Source: Prescottella equi
GTDB lineage: Bacteria; Actinomycetota; Actinomycetes; Mycobacteriales; Mycobacteriaceae
NCBI RefSeq assembly: GCF_002094305.1
Contig: NZ_LWTX01000008.1
Location: forward strand, 171,133 to 235,132
Reading direction: 5' to 3'
Length of the DNA stretch: 64,000 nucleotides
Below the pieces are notes generated by a model. The model was not told where the DNA came from, did no database searches, and saw nothing but the letters and a program-made list of their open reading frames with translations. Position 1 is the first letter of the stretch, and each line of letters opens with the position of its first letter. Positions 1 through 8,866 of this stretch are shown in pieces. The position numbers were made by a program, and so were the translations under genes.

Positions 1-1
1 G

Positions 2-3000
2 ACCGCCGGAGTGCTCACGGGCGTGTTCGCGCCCCCGACCCGATCCCGCGACGCGACAGCCGATGTTCTCCCCCGGGTGCCGACCGCGTGGGACGACGGG
101 GTGCTCTTGGCGCGCGTCATCGCGCTGGCCGCCCACTCGGTAGGGTTCGGGGCCGCGGCCACCGGCCGCCTGTTCCGGGTGCCGCGGCTACCGTCCGCAG
201 TCGCCGCACCGATCGTCCTACTCGACTATCAACCCGCGCTGCGCCGATTGCTCGAGGCGGGCATCGGGCGTCCGCGCACCGACCTCCTCCTCTCGACCCT
301 CACCGCCGCGAGCTTCACGCTCGTGCAGGCGCCGCCCCCGCTCGCGATCGAGGCCCTGCTCCGCGCCTCCGTGGTCGGCGAGGTGCTGGCCAACCGGCGC
401 GCGTGGCTACGGAGCACGCACCGCCCGGTGCCCGAAACCGCTGCCCCCGACCTCGCCGCGGCCGGACCGGTGGACCGTCACCTCGAGCGCGCGGCGTGGG
501 CACAGTTGGGCGGGGTCGCGGCGGTGGGAGCGGCCACCGGGAGCGTCCGAGCGGCGGGAACGGCGGCGCTCGTCACCGCACCCAAGGCGGCCCGCACGGC
601 CCGCGAGTCGTTCGCGAGCACCCTGGGCCGCGGACTGGCCGACGACCACGGTGTGCTGTGCCGCGGGCCCGACGTGCTGCGCCGGCTCGACGCCGTGACC
701 GCGCTCGTCGTCGATCCGCGTGCGCTCCTCACCGCGGACCTGCGGGTGAGCCGGATCCGCGGCGTCGACGACCACCGCCGCGCGGGGGTGTGGGAAGCGG
801 CACGGACGGCGATCGAGTCGGGAGAACTCGACACCGGATGGCACTCCCTGGCCGGCATCGACAACGCTGCCGACCCCGGAGACGATCCCGACGCCGCCGT
901 GCTGATCTCCCCCGTCCGCGACGCGCTGGCGGGCGCCGTGCTCGAACAGGCCCGCCAAGCGGGCATCACCGTGCACTCCGTCGACGACGAGGCGCTGGGC
1001 ACGTTGCGCTCGGCGTTCGACGACCTCGGAAAGCCCGGCGATTCCACCGATTCCGACCTCCGGTCGACCGTCGAACGCCTGCAGGAATCCGGGGCGACCG
1101 TCGCCGTGCTGAGCGTCGACTGCCCCCGAGCCGTGCTCGCCGCCGACGTGAGCCTGGCCCTGCGCCCGGAATCGGCGGCGCCGGCGGATCTGCTGGTGCC
1201 GGATCTGGGGGCGGTCTGGCGCATCCTGCGCGCACTGCCCGCCGCCCGCACCGCGAGTCGGCGCGGCATCGAGATCGCTTCCGGCGCGTCACTTCTCGGC
1301 TCACTGCTGATGATCCCGGGGACCCACGGGCGCGGCCCGGGGCCCGTCAGTGTCGGCGCCGGTGCGGCCCTGTGGACCGGGCGCAGCCTCGCCCGCGGCG
1401 TGCTCCGCGCGGAGCCGCCCCGCCCGAGCCCGCAGCACGACTGGCACGCGATGTCGGTCGACAGGGTGCGCCGGACCGTCGGGTCGCCGCCGCCGAGCCG
1501 TGCCGCTGCGGATCCCGGACGGATCGGCACGACGGTCGGCCGAATCCGCGGTCCCGCCTCCGGTGTGTGGGACTTCGGCCGGTCACTGCGCACCGAACTG
1601 GCCGATCCGCTCACCCCGATCCTGGCGACCGGTTCGGCGGCCAGTGCCGTGCTCGGGTCTCCCGTAGACGCGATCCTCGTCGGGACGGTTCTGGTCGGCA
1701 ACGCCGCGCTGTCGGCGGCCCAGCGACTGCATGCCGAACGGCTCCTCACCCGTCTGCTCGCAGGCCAGGACGCCCCGGCACGACGGATCCGCCCGGGCAC
1801 CGACACCACCGAGTCGGTCGATGCCGCGCTGCTCCGGCCGGGCGACGTGATCGTGGTCCGGCCCGGTGAAGTGGTGCCAGCCGACGGACGACTCGTCGAG
1901 GCGGACGGGGTCGAGGTGGACGAGTCGTCGCTCACCGGCGAGTCGATGCCCGTCGACAAGCAGACCGACGCGACTCCCGGTGTGCCGCTCGCGGAACGGA
2001 CCTGCATGCTGTTCGCCGGCACGACCGTGCTGACCGGCACCGCGACGGCCCTGGTCACGGCCGTCGGCGACGACACCGAGACCGGCCGGGCCGCGGCCCT
2101 GTCCCCCGCGCCGGTCCGGAAGGTGGGCCTGCAGTCGCAGTTGCGCGCGCTCACCGACCGGGTGCTCCCGGTCAGCATCGGGGGTGGCGCGCTCGTCACC
2201 GCCACGTCGATGCTGCGCGGCGGGGGCCTGCGCTCCGCGGTCACGAGCGGCGTGGCGGTGGCGGTCGCCGCGGTCCCCGAGGGGCTTCCGCTCGTCGCGA
2301 CGCTGGCACAGCAGGCGGCCGCGCGCCGGCTGACCCGCGCCTCGGTGCTCGTGCGCACCCCGCGGTCGGTCGAGGCCCTCGGCCGCGTGGACGTTGCATG
2401 TTTCGACAAGACCGGAACCCTCAGCCAGGACCGGCTTCGGGTGACGCAGATCCGTCCGATCGGCACGTGCGACGACGCCCGGGTGGTCCGCGCGGCCGCC
2501 CGGACGTCGGTGACGCCGGACGGGCGCACCGCCGCGCACGCCACCGACCGCGCCGTCGTCGAGGCCGCCGAGGCGACCGAGGAAGGAGCGGAGGCACCGG
2601 TCTCGGACGTGGTCCTGCCGTTCCGCGCCGGACGGCCGTACGCGGCGGCGCTGCACGGCACCGAGCTGCTCGTGAAGGGTGCCCCCGAGGTGGTCCTGGC
2701 CGCGTGCACCGGTGCCGCTCCCGACGCGCTCGAAACGATCGTCGACGACGTCCGGGCGATGGCGGAGGACGGTCTGCGGGTGATCGCGGTGGCCCGACGC
2801 ACCGTGCCCGACGACGCGGTCGCGCGGGCCGCCGAGGACCCGGACGTCGTCGAATCCCTGTGCGGCCGTGGACTCGAACCGCTCGGACTGTTGGGTCTGT
2901 CCGACACCATCCGCACCGAGGCGACCGACCTGCTGCCCGAACTCGAGGACCGCGGCGTGTCCGTGCGGTTGATCACCGGGGACCATCCGGTGACCGCGGC

Positions 3001-4165
3001 CGCCATCGCCCGGGACCTGGGACTGGACGTGGACGCCGACGACGTGATGAGCGGGAGCGAATGGGAGTCGCTCTCCCATCGGCGGCAGGAGGTCGCGGTC
3101 CGCGAGCGGCGGGTGTTCGCCCGGATGTCCCCCGAGCAGAAGGTGCAGATCGTGCAGACGCTCGAACGTTCCGGGAGCGTGTGCGCGATGGTCGGCGACG
3201 GCGCCAACGACGCCGCCGCCATCCGCGCCGCGAGCATCGGGATCGGGGTGACCTCCCACGGCAGTCACCCGGCCCGCAGCGCCGCCGACATCCTGCTGAT
3301 CGGCGGGCACGTCGACGCCATCCTCGACGCCGTCGACGAGGGCCGGCAGCTGTGGCAACGCGTCCAGTCGGCGGTCGCGGTCCTGCTCGGCGGGAACGCG
3401 GGCGAGGTGGCGTTCGCGTTGATCGGCAGCGCGATCGGCGGCCGGGCCCCGCTCAACGCGCGGCAGCTGCTGCTCGTGAACCTGTTCACCGACGCGCTAC
3501 CCGCCGCGGCGCTCGCCGTGAGCCCGCCCAACCGCAATCACGCCTACGACGGCCGCGGACCGGACAGCGCCGCACTGTGGCGGACCGTCGCGATCCGCGG
3601 GACCGCGACCGCCGCCGGCGCCGGCGTCGCGTGGGGCATCGCCTCGCTCACCGGGCGGCCGCGGCGAGCGTCGACGGTGGGACTGGTGGCGTTGGTCGGC
3701 GCCCAACTGGGGCAGACACTGATCGACTCCCGCAGTCCCCTCGTGGTCGCGACCGCCGCGGGATCGCTGGCGGCGCTGGCCGGGGTGGTCAGCGTTCCCG
3801 GGCTGAGCCAATTCCTCGGATGCACGCCCCTGGGACCGGTCGCGTGGGCGCAGGCGCTGGGCCCGGCGGTGGGCGCGACGGCTGCCGCCGCGCTCGCCCC
3901 GCACGCCCTGGCGTGGTGGTCGGCGCGCGACGGCCGGGGTGGTCAGTCGACGACGAGAACCCCGGTCCGCAGCAGCACCGCGTACGCGTGGCGCAACGGC
4001 GGCGTGAGCACGGAGGTGACCACACCGGTCAACGGATCCGGTCCCGACGGGCGGACAGCCGAGGCGAACGCGGAGAGCGTGGATAACGAAACGATCACGA
4101 CTCCCACGATGACGGGCCCAGGTGTACAGCAGGTGAACGACGAGGATGGGCAGGACGAACGATGA
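2..4165 (+). CDS. ctpI: Cation-transporting P-type ATPase, CtpI-like (5' partial)
   Basis: Membrane ATPase that would pump a cation using an aspartyl-phosphate intermediate. The frame is open to the window edge, so the N-terminus lies outside; the first in-window start codon is a GTG at 11, giving 1384 residues. From that codon the actuator TGES motif is near residue 642, the phosphorylation motif DKTGT near 799 and the hinge motif GDGAND near 1062. PEGLP precedes the phosphorylation site, as in the calcium/magnesium-type (P2) pumps. A hydrophobic C-terminal third supplies the last membrane helices. The very long N-terminal region is characteristic of mycobacterial CtpI (about 1600 residues). 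No heavy-metal CPC motif is visible, so a soft-metal exporter is unlikely. The transported ion is unknown. The stop overlaps the next ATG (ATGA). Confidence 0.93.
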   Translation, partial: TAGVLTGVFAPPTRSRDATADVLPRVPTAWDDGVLLARVIALAAHSVGFGAAATGRLFRVPRLPSAVAAPIVLLDYQPALRRLLEAGIGRPRTDLLLSTLTAASFTLVQAPPPLAIEALLRASVVGEVLANRRAWLRSTHRPVPETAAPDLAAAGPVDRHLERAAWAQLGGVAAVGAATGSVRAAGTAALVTAPKAARTARESFASTLGRGLADDHGVLCRGPDVLRRLDAVTALVVDPRALLTADLRVSRIRGVDDHRRAGVWEAARTAIESGELDTGWHSLAGIDNAADPGDDPDAAVLISPVRDALAGAVLEQARQAGITVHSVDDEALGTLRSAFDDLGKPGDSTDSDLRSTVERLQESGATVAVLSVDCPRAVLAADVSLALRPESAAPADLLVPDLGAVWRILRALPAARTASRRGIEIASGASLLGSLLMIPGTHGRGPGPVSVGAGAALWTGRSLARGVLRAEPPRPSPQHDWHAMSVDRVRRTVGSPPPSRAAADPGRIGTTVGRIRGPASGVWDFGRSLRTELADPLTPILATGSAASAVLGSPVDAILVGTVLVGNAALSAAQRLHAERLLTRLLAGQDAPARRIRPGTDTTESVDAALLRPGDVIVVRPGEVVPADGRLVEADGVEVDESSLTGESMPVDKQTDATPGVPLAERTCMLFAGTTVLTGTATALVTAVGDDTETGRAAALSPAPVRKVGLQSQLRALTDRVLPVSIGGGALVTATSMLRGGGLRSAVTSGVAVAVAAVPEGLPLVATLAQQAAARRLTRASVLVRTPRSVEALGRVDVACFDKTGTLSQDRLRVTQIRPIGTCDDARVVRAAARTSVTPDGRTAAHATDRAVVEAAEATEEGAEAPVSDVVLPFRAGRPYAAALHGTELLVKGAPEVVLAACTGAAPDALETIVDDVRAMAEDGLRVIAVARRTVPDDAVARAAEDPDVVESLCGRGLEPLGLLGLSDTIRTEATDLLPELEDRGVSVRLITGDHPVTAAAIARDLGLDVDADDVMSGSEWESLSHRRQEVAVRERRVFARMSPEQKVQIVQTLERSGSVCAMVGDGANDAAAIRAASIGIGVTSHGSHPARSAADILLIGGHVDAILDAVDEGRQLWQRVQSAVAVLLGGNAGEVAFALIGSAIGGRAPLNARQLLLVNLFTDALPAAALAVSPPNRNHAYDGRGPDSAALWRTVAIRGTATAAGAGVAWGIASLTGRPRRASTVGLVALVGAQLGQTLIDSRSPLVVATAAGSLAALAGVVSVPGLSQFLGCTPLGPVAWAQALGPAVGATAAAALAPHALAWWSARDGRGGQSTTRTPVRSSTAYAWRNGGVSTEVTTPVNGSGPDGRTAEANAESVDNETITTPTMTGPGVQQVNDEDGQDER

Positions 4166-4506
4166 CCGAAGCAACGCTCGACCGCGGCGCCGACCGGGCG
4201 TCGCGCAGCGGGGGATCCCCCGGCTCCGGAGCGCACGACTCGTCAGCGCACGGTCCGGGGTCGCACCGGGACGCCCTCGAACGCATCGCGCAGGGATCGC
4301 GGTTCGCGATCCGCCTGCCGCTCATCGGCGACGTCGGTGTCCCCAGGCCGGAGCAACTCGCCTACCTCGGCGCCCTCGGTCTGCTCGCGGCGTTCGAAGT
4401 GATCGACTGGCCGGTCGCGCTGGCGATCGCGGTCGGCCACGCGCTCGCCGAGGACCAGCGGCACCGAGCACTGCGCGAGGTGGGCGAGGCGCTCGAGAGC
4501 GCGTGA
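4162..4506 (+). CDS. Small putative membrane protein downstream of CtpI
   Basis: Protein of 114 residues translationally coupled to the P-type ATPase through a 4-base ATGA overlap. The first 35 residues are Gly/Ser/His rich and probably disordered. Residues about 60-88 form one or two short hydrophobic stretches (around YLGALGLLAAFEVIDW and VALAIAVGHALAE). I do not recognise a named domain. The coupling suggests an accessory or stabilising subunit of the ATPase, but that is inference from position only. Confidence 0.75.
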   Translation: MTEATLDRGADRASRSGGSPGSGAHDSSAHGPGSHRDALERIAQGSRFAIRLPLIGDVGVPRPEQLAYLGALGLLAAFEVIDWPVALAIAVGHALAEDQRHRALREVGEALESA

Positions 4507-4513
4507 CCCTGGA

Positions 4514-5158
4514 TCACGACCGCAGGTGCGCGAGCACCGCGAGGACGCGGCGATGCCCGCTGTCCGACGCCGCGAGCCCGAGCTTGGCGAAGATGTTGCC
4601 GATGTGTTTGCTCACCGCGGTGTCGCTCACCACCAACCGGCGCGCGATGTCGCCGTTGCCGAGACCCTCGGCCATCAGTCCCAGCACCTCGGATTCGCGC
4701 GGCGTGAGGCTGCGGATCGGATCGTCGGCGCGCCGCCTGCTCATCAGCTGGGAGATCACCTCGGGATCCATCACGGTGCCGCCGCCGACGACGCGCCGGA
4801 GGGCGTCGACGAACTCCTCGACCTTGCCGACCCGTTCCTTGAGGAGATAGCCGACCCCGCCCGCACCTCCGGAGAGCAGATCCCCGGCGTAGCGGTCCTC
4901 GACGTACGCCGACAGCACCAGCACGGGGAACCCCGGCCGCCGACGCCGGGCCTCGATCGCCGCCTTCAGTCCCTCGTTGGTGAAAGTCGGGGGCATCCGC
5001 ACATCCAGGACCGCGCCGTCGGGCGGATCGGACTCGAACGATTCCAGGAACTTCTCCGCGTCGTCCACCGCCGCCGTCACCTCGATCCCGACGCTGCCCA
5101 GCAGGAGCGCGAGCCCCTCCCGCAGCAGGGCGTCGTCCTCGGCGATCAGAATCCGCAC
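4514..5158 (-). CDS. Two-component response regulator, NarL/LuxR type
   Basis: DNA-binding response regulator of 214 residues. The receiver domain holds the acidic pocket EDD at residues 7-9 and the phospho-acceptor Asp52 in VLDVRMPP. The C-terminal LuxR-type helix-turn-helix begins at SLTPRESEVL (about residue 150) and carries the recognition helix near SDTAVSKHIGNIF. It overlaps the upstream histidine kinase gene by 13 bases, so the two form an operon. Its likely targets include its own operon and the ABC exporter at 8096, because both carry the same 20-bp upstream site. Confidence 0.93.
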   Translation of the reverse strand: MRILIAEDDALLREGLALLLGSVGIEVTAAVDDAEKFLESFESDPPDGAVLDVRMPPTFTNEGLKAAIEARRRRPGFPVLVLSAYVEDRYAGDLLSGGAGGVGYLLKERVGKVEEFVDALRRVVGGGTVMDPEVISQLMSRRRADDPIRSLTPRESEVLGLMAEGLGNGDIARRLVVSDTAVSKHIGNIFAKLGLAASDSGHRRVLAVLAHLRS

Positions 5159-6396
5159 GGTAGTTCCACCTCGAGTCTCGTCGGCCCACCGAGTGGGCTG
5201 TCCAACGCCACAGTCCCCTCGAACGCTGCCACGCGCCGCCGGATCCCCGCCAATCCGCTACCGGGCCGCTCCACCGCACCGCCGACCCCGTCGTCGACGA
5301 CGTCGATCACCATCGTCGCGCCGCCCTCGTCGTCGCGGGTCGCGATGGTCACCTGGACCCGCTCGGCGCCGCTGTGCTTGGCGACGTTGGTGAGGGCCTC
5401 GGCGACCACGAAGTACGCCGCGGCCTCGACGGCGGCCGGGGCACGCCGCAGCCCGTCGACGTCGAGCACGCACGACACGGCGCTACGGCCAGCGAGCGCG
5501 GAGACCGCACCGCCCAGACCGAGCTCGTCGAGCACGGGCGGGTAGATGTCGTGCACCAGGGTGCGCAGCTCCGACAGCGCGTCCGACGCGGCGTCCTGTG
5601 CACGAAGCAGTTGCGGCAGAGCCTGTTCCGGCGCGACGCGCAACGAGCGCTCGGCCATCCCCAGCATCATCACAACCGCGACCAGCCGGTTCTGGGCACC
5701 GTCGTGCAGGTCGCGTTCGATGCGTCGCAGCTCGGCGGCATGCGCGTCGAGCGCCGCGGCACGGCTCGCGGTGAGCGCCGAGACCCGCTCGGACAGTTCG
5801 GTTTCCCGCCGCGGGGACAACAACCGCGAGGCCAGCGCACACATGCCCCGCGCCATCACGGGGATCGACCACCAGGCCAGTACCGCGTAGCCGACGGCGA
5901 ACAACGGCATCGGCGCGGCACCCCACCACGACGTCACGGGGTAGATGCTGCTCACCGGCTCGTCGGGCGGTAGTGCCCACCAGTAGAAGGGAATCGCCAA
6001 GGTGTTGAGTGCCGCGAGCGGCAGCGCGATCGCCAGCAGGCCCGCCGTCAGGGCCGCGATGGAGTGCACCGCGACCCACGCGAAGTCGCGTCGAGTGGAC
6101 GGCGCGACGATCAGACGCCGCAGGTCGTCGAAGCCCGGCCGGTCCGGTATCGGCGGGTACCGCTCCCCCACCACCGTCCCGGCATATCGGCCGGCCCGCT
6201 GTCGCGCCGACCCGGCCCACCAGCGCAACGCCCGCAGGTACCACGGCAGCGCGAGCCAGCCCACGATGAGCATCAGCGTCGCGGCGATCACCAGACCGAC
6301 GAACACGAACGCAAACGACACGAGCGCGGCGGCAGCTTCCACCGCGAGGAAGCGGACGGCGCCCCATCGCACCCTCAGTCGTTCGCTCCACGTCAT
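5146..6396 (-). CDS. Sensor histidine kinase (HisKA_3 type)
   Basis: Membrane sensor kinase of 416 residues that would phosphorylate the overlapping response regulator. Three or more membrane segments lie in the first 190 residues (about 15-50, 105-140 and 163-190). The dimerisation box has the phospho-acceptor His231 in ERDLHDGAQNRL, and the ATPase domain shows the N box at AEALTNVAKHSG (about 332-343) and the DDGVGG G1 box near 368. The reading frame stays open far upstream, but the ATG at 6396 directly precedes the first membrane helix and leaves room for a promoter, so I use it. Kinases of this architecture in actinobacteria often sit beside an ABC exporter that they control. Confidence 0.9.
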   Translation of the reverse strand: MTWSERLRVRWGAVRFLAVEAAAALVSFAFVFVGLVIAATLMLIVGWLALPWYLRALRWWAGSARQRAGRYAGTVVGERYPPIPDRPGFDDLRRLIVAPSTRRDFAWVAVHSIAALTAGLLAIALPLAALNTLAIPFYWWALPPDEPVSSIYPVTSWWGAAPMPLFAVGYAVLAWWSIPVMARGMCALASRLLSPRRETELSERVSALTASRAAALDAHAAELRRIERDLHDGAQNRLVAVVMMLGMAERSLRVAPEQALPQLLRAQDAASDALSELRTLVHDIYPPVLDELGLGGAVSALAGRSAVSCVLDVDGLRRAPAAVEAAAYFVVAEALTNVAKHSGAERVQVTIATRDDEGGATMVIDVVDDGVGGAVERPGSGLAGIRRRVAAFEGTVALDSPLGGPTRLEVELPCGF

Positions 6397-6440
6397 CGGT
6401 CCAGCATGCCGCACCGTCCACCCGATGTCGGTACAGCCCG

Positions 6441-6460
6441 CTACACCATCGGTCGGGCAC
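6441..6460. promoter_or_regulatory. Candidate response-regulator binding site, copy 1
   Basis: CTACACCATCGGTCGGGCAC sits 44 bases upstream of the histidine kinase ATG and overlaps the stop codon of the VOC gene. A copy matching 17 of 20 bases lies 45 bases upstream of the ABC exporter at 8031-8050. The flanks read ACC...GGT, weakly palindromic. Function is inferred from repetition and spacing. Confidence 0.55.
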
Positions 6461-6917
6461 TTCGATCGGCCGCGACGTCGAGGATCCAGGTGACCCCGAA
6501 CCGGTCGGTGAGCATGCCGAAGCCGGGCGTCCAAGCCGCCGCGGCGAGCGGTTCGACGATCCGGGCGTCCACCGCCAACCGGTCCCAGTAGTCCCGGATC
6601 TCGTCGAGCGTCTGTCCGCGCACGGACACGAAGAACGGCTGATCGGTGACGGTGGTCCCGTTCTCCCGGCGGGTGGATCCCCCGGCCGCCCCGGGGGTGC
6701 CCGCGCGGCCGGGAATGTCGTAGGCCATCACCCGGAAGCCGTCTCCGGTCTCGATCTGGCCGAAGACCACGGCGTCGGCACCGGGCGCCTCCCGCGGCAT
6801 CCCGAGGTCGCCGTAGGTCGCGATCGTGAGATGGCCGCCGAAGACGGTCCGGTAGAACTCGAGGGCTGCGCGGGCGTCGCCGCCGAAGTTGAGGTGAGTG
6901 GTCGTGGTGATGCTCAT
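6441..6917 (-). CDS. VOC family protein (PhnB/glyoxalase-like)
   Basis: Protein of 158 residues with the vicinal-oxygen-chelate fold: LNFGGDARAALEFYRTVFGG at the N-terminus and FGMLTDRFGVTWILDV near the C-terminus are the signature of PhnB-like (3-demethylubiquinone methyltransferase-like) VOC proteins. The ATG at 6917 has a strong AGGAG eight bases upstream; an in-frame extension to 6962 has none. The substrate is not predictable. It diverges from the WYL regulator at 7021, which is a common arrangement for regulator and target. Confidence 0.88.
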   Translation of the reverse strand: MSITTTTHLNFGGDARAALEFYRTVFGGHLTIATYGDLGMPREAPGADAVVFGQIETGDGFRVMAYDIPGRAGTPGAAGGSTRRENGTTVTDQPFFVSVRGQTLDEIRDYWDRLAVDARIVEPLAAAAWTPGFGMLTDRFGVTWILDVAADRSARPMV

Positions 6918-7020
6918 GTCTGCTCCTGGGTGAGAACGTGGCGGGCTTGCCCCTGACCGCACCGACCCTCCCAGGGGTATAGGTCGGATTCCGTCCTACA
7001 AGGAACTTACGATCGAAGAC

Positions 7021-8010
7021 ATGACAGCGGCCACGTCCCGACTCCTCGCGTTGCTGTCGCTTCTGCAGACGCGCCGGGACTGGCCGGGTTCCACGCTGGC
7101 CCAGCGGCTCGACATCAGCCCCCGGACGGTGCGCCGGGACATCGACCGGTTGCGGGAGATGGGATACGCCATCCACGCGACGATGGGGCCCACCGGCGGC
7201 TACCGGCTGGACGCCGGCAGCGAACTCCCGCCACTGCTGTTCGACGACGACCAGGCCGTCGCGCTGGCGGTGGCCCTGCAGGCTGCCGCCGCGACCGGCG
7301 TCGGGATCGAGGAGGCCGCGATCCGCGCGCTGACCACGGTGAGACAGGTGCTCCCCACCCGCCTGCGCCACCGGCTCGACGTACTCGACTTCACGGCGAT
7401 CCCGGCGGGAAACGGCCCGAGGGACGACGACCCGGTGGCCGCCGATGTGCTGGTGGCGATCTCCACGGCGATCCGTGCGCGCGAGACGCTCCGCTTCGAC
7501 TACGCGAACGCCGACGGCGCCCGCACCCGCGAGCCGTCACCGCCGCGACGTGTGCAGCCGCACCACCTGGTGACGTCGAATCGGCGCTGGTACCTGGTCG
7601 CGTGGGATCTCGAGCGCGAGGCCTGGCGCGTGTTCCGAGCCGACCGCATCAGTCCACGCATCCCCACCGGACCCCGCTTCACGCCCCGCGAGGTCCCCGG
7701 GGCCGACGTGGCCGCGTTCGTCTCCGCACGCTTCAAGGGGTCGTCCCACGTGGACGGGTGGCCGTGCCGCGGAAAGGTCGTCCTCCATCGGCCGGCGTCC
7801 GACGTCGTGCCCTTCGCGGGCGACGGCGTGGTCGAGGATCTCGGCCCCGACCGATGCGGCCTCGAACTCGGATCCTGGTCGTGGGTGGCCCTCGCGGCCG
7901 GCTTGAACCGCTTCGACACCGACATCGACGTCGTCGGACCGCCGGAACTCGTCGACGCGTTCGCCCGGCTGGCAGGCCGCAACGCGCGGACCGCGTCCGG
8001 CAGGTCCTGA
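7021..8010 (+). CDS. YafY/WYL-domain transcriptional regulator
   Basis: Regulator of 329 residues. The N-terminal winged helix (residues about 5-55) has SPRTVRRDIDRLREMGYAI followed by the GPTGGYRL wing typical of the DeoR/HTH_11 plus WYL family. The WYL domain occupies roughly residues 140-225 and contains the conserved NRRWYLVAWD core. Members of this family sense small ligands or nucleic acids. It is transcribed away from the VOC gene, with 103 bases between starts, so control of that gene is the simplest prediction. Confidence 0.92.
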   Translation: MTAATSRLLALLSLLQTRRDWPGSTLAQRLDISPRTVRRDIDRLREMGYAIHATMGPTGGYRLDAGSELPPLLFDDDQAVALAVALQAAAATGVGIEEAAIRALTTVRQVLPTRLRHRLDVLDFTAIPAGNGPRDDDPVAADVLVAISTAIRARETLRFDYANADGARTREPSPPRRVQPHHLVTSNRRWYLVAWDLEREAWRVFRADRISPRIPTGPRFTPREVPGADVAAFVSARFKGSSHVDGWPCRGKVVLHRPASDVVPFAGDGVVEDLGPDRCGLELGSWSWVALAAGLNRFDTDIDVVGPPELVDAFARLAGRNARTASGRS

Positions 8011-8030
8011 ACCGGCCGGGGTGGAGCCAG

Positions 8031-8050
8031 CTACACCATCGATCGGGTAT
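8031..8050. promoter_or_regulatory. Candidate response-regulator binding site, copy 2
   Basis: CTACACCATCGATCGGGTAT lies 45 bases upstream of the ABC exporter ATG at 8096. It matches the site upstream of the two-component operon at 6441-6460 in 17 of 20 positions, on the same DNA strand and at almost the same distance from the start codon, although the two genes point in opposite directions. Confidence 0.55.
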
Positions 8051-8095
8051 CGCACGGGATGTTCCGGGAAGCCGCCGCTCCATAGCGTTCCTTCC

Positions 8096-8866
8096 ATGTC
8101 CTCCTTCGCTTCCAGCCCACCCTTCGTCGAGAGCCCGCCACGGGCCGCCGTCCGTCTCACCGACGTCACCCGAACGTACGGCTCGGGGCGCACCCGGGTC
8201 ACCGCACTCGACGACGTCAGCCTCACCCTCGCGCCCGGCAGTTTCACTGCGATCATGGGCCCGTCCGGTTCGGGCAAGAGCACGTTTTTGCACTGTGCCG
8301 CCGGCCTCGACCAGCCCACCCGCGGCTCGGTGTGGCTCGGCGACACCGAGATCAGTGCGCTGAAACCCAAGGCGCGCACCGTTTTCCGGCGGGATCACAT
8401 CGGGTTCGTGTTCCAGGCGTACAACCTCATGGCGGCGCTCACGGTCGAACAGAACGTGACGCTGCCGCTGTTGCTCGCCGGGCGCACCGCCGACCGGGGG
8501 CATCTCGATCACGTCCTGGACGCGGTCGGACTCGCCGACAAGCGGCACCGCCGTCCGGCCGAGATGTCCGGTGGTCAACAGCAGCGCGTCGCCATCGCGC
8601 GCGCGCTCATCACCCAGCCGCACGCGGTGTTCGCGGACGAGCCCACCGGGGCGCTCGACAGCCGTACCGGCCGTCAGGTGCTGGACCTGTTGCGCCGCAC
8701 CACCACCGAGCTGGGGCAGACGATCGTCATGGTCACGCACGATCCGGTCGCCGCCGCCCACGCGGACCGAGTGGTGTTCCTCGCCGACGGTCGGCTCGTC
8801 GGACGGATGGACTCCCCCACCCCCGCCGCGGTCGCCGACCACATGACCCACCTCGGGGAGTGGTGA
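8096..8866 (+). CDS. ABC transporter ATP-binding protein (MacB/LolD type)
   Basis: ATPase of 256 residues that powers the permease encoded next. The Walker A motif GPSGSGKST is at residues 55-63, the signature is MSGGQQQRVAIARAL, and Walker B with its catalytic Glu is FADEPTGALD. This sequence type belongs to the LolD/MacB/FtsE exporters. An in-frame start at 8021 would overrun the candidate regulatory site, so the ATG at 8096 is preferred. The stop overlaps the permease start. Confidence 0.94.
   Translation: MSSFASSPPFVESPPRAAVRLTDVTRTYGSGRTRVTALDDVSLTLAPGSFTAIMGPSGSGKSTFLHCAAGLDQPTRGSVWLGDTEISALKPKARTVFRRDHIGFVFQAYNLMAALTVEQNVTLPLLLAGRTADRGHLDHVLDAVGLADKRHRRPAEMSGGQQQRVAIARALITQPHAVFADEPTGALDSRTGRQVLDLLRRTTTELGQTIVMVTHDPVAAAHADRVVFLADGRLVGRMDSPTPAAVADHMTHLGEW

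Noticed and set aside
478..3358. Long open frames on the minus strand (up to 919 codons) opposite the P-type ATPase
   Set aside because: The plus-strand frame encodes intact ATPase motifs. The antisense frames are Ser/Arg/Pro-rich with no domain and arise from GC-rich third positions.
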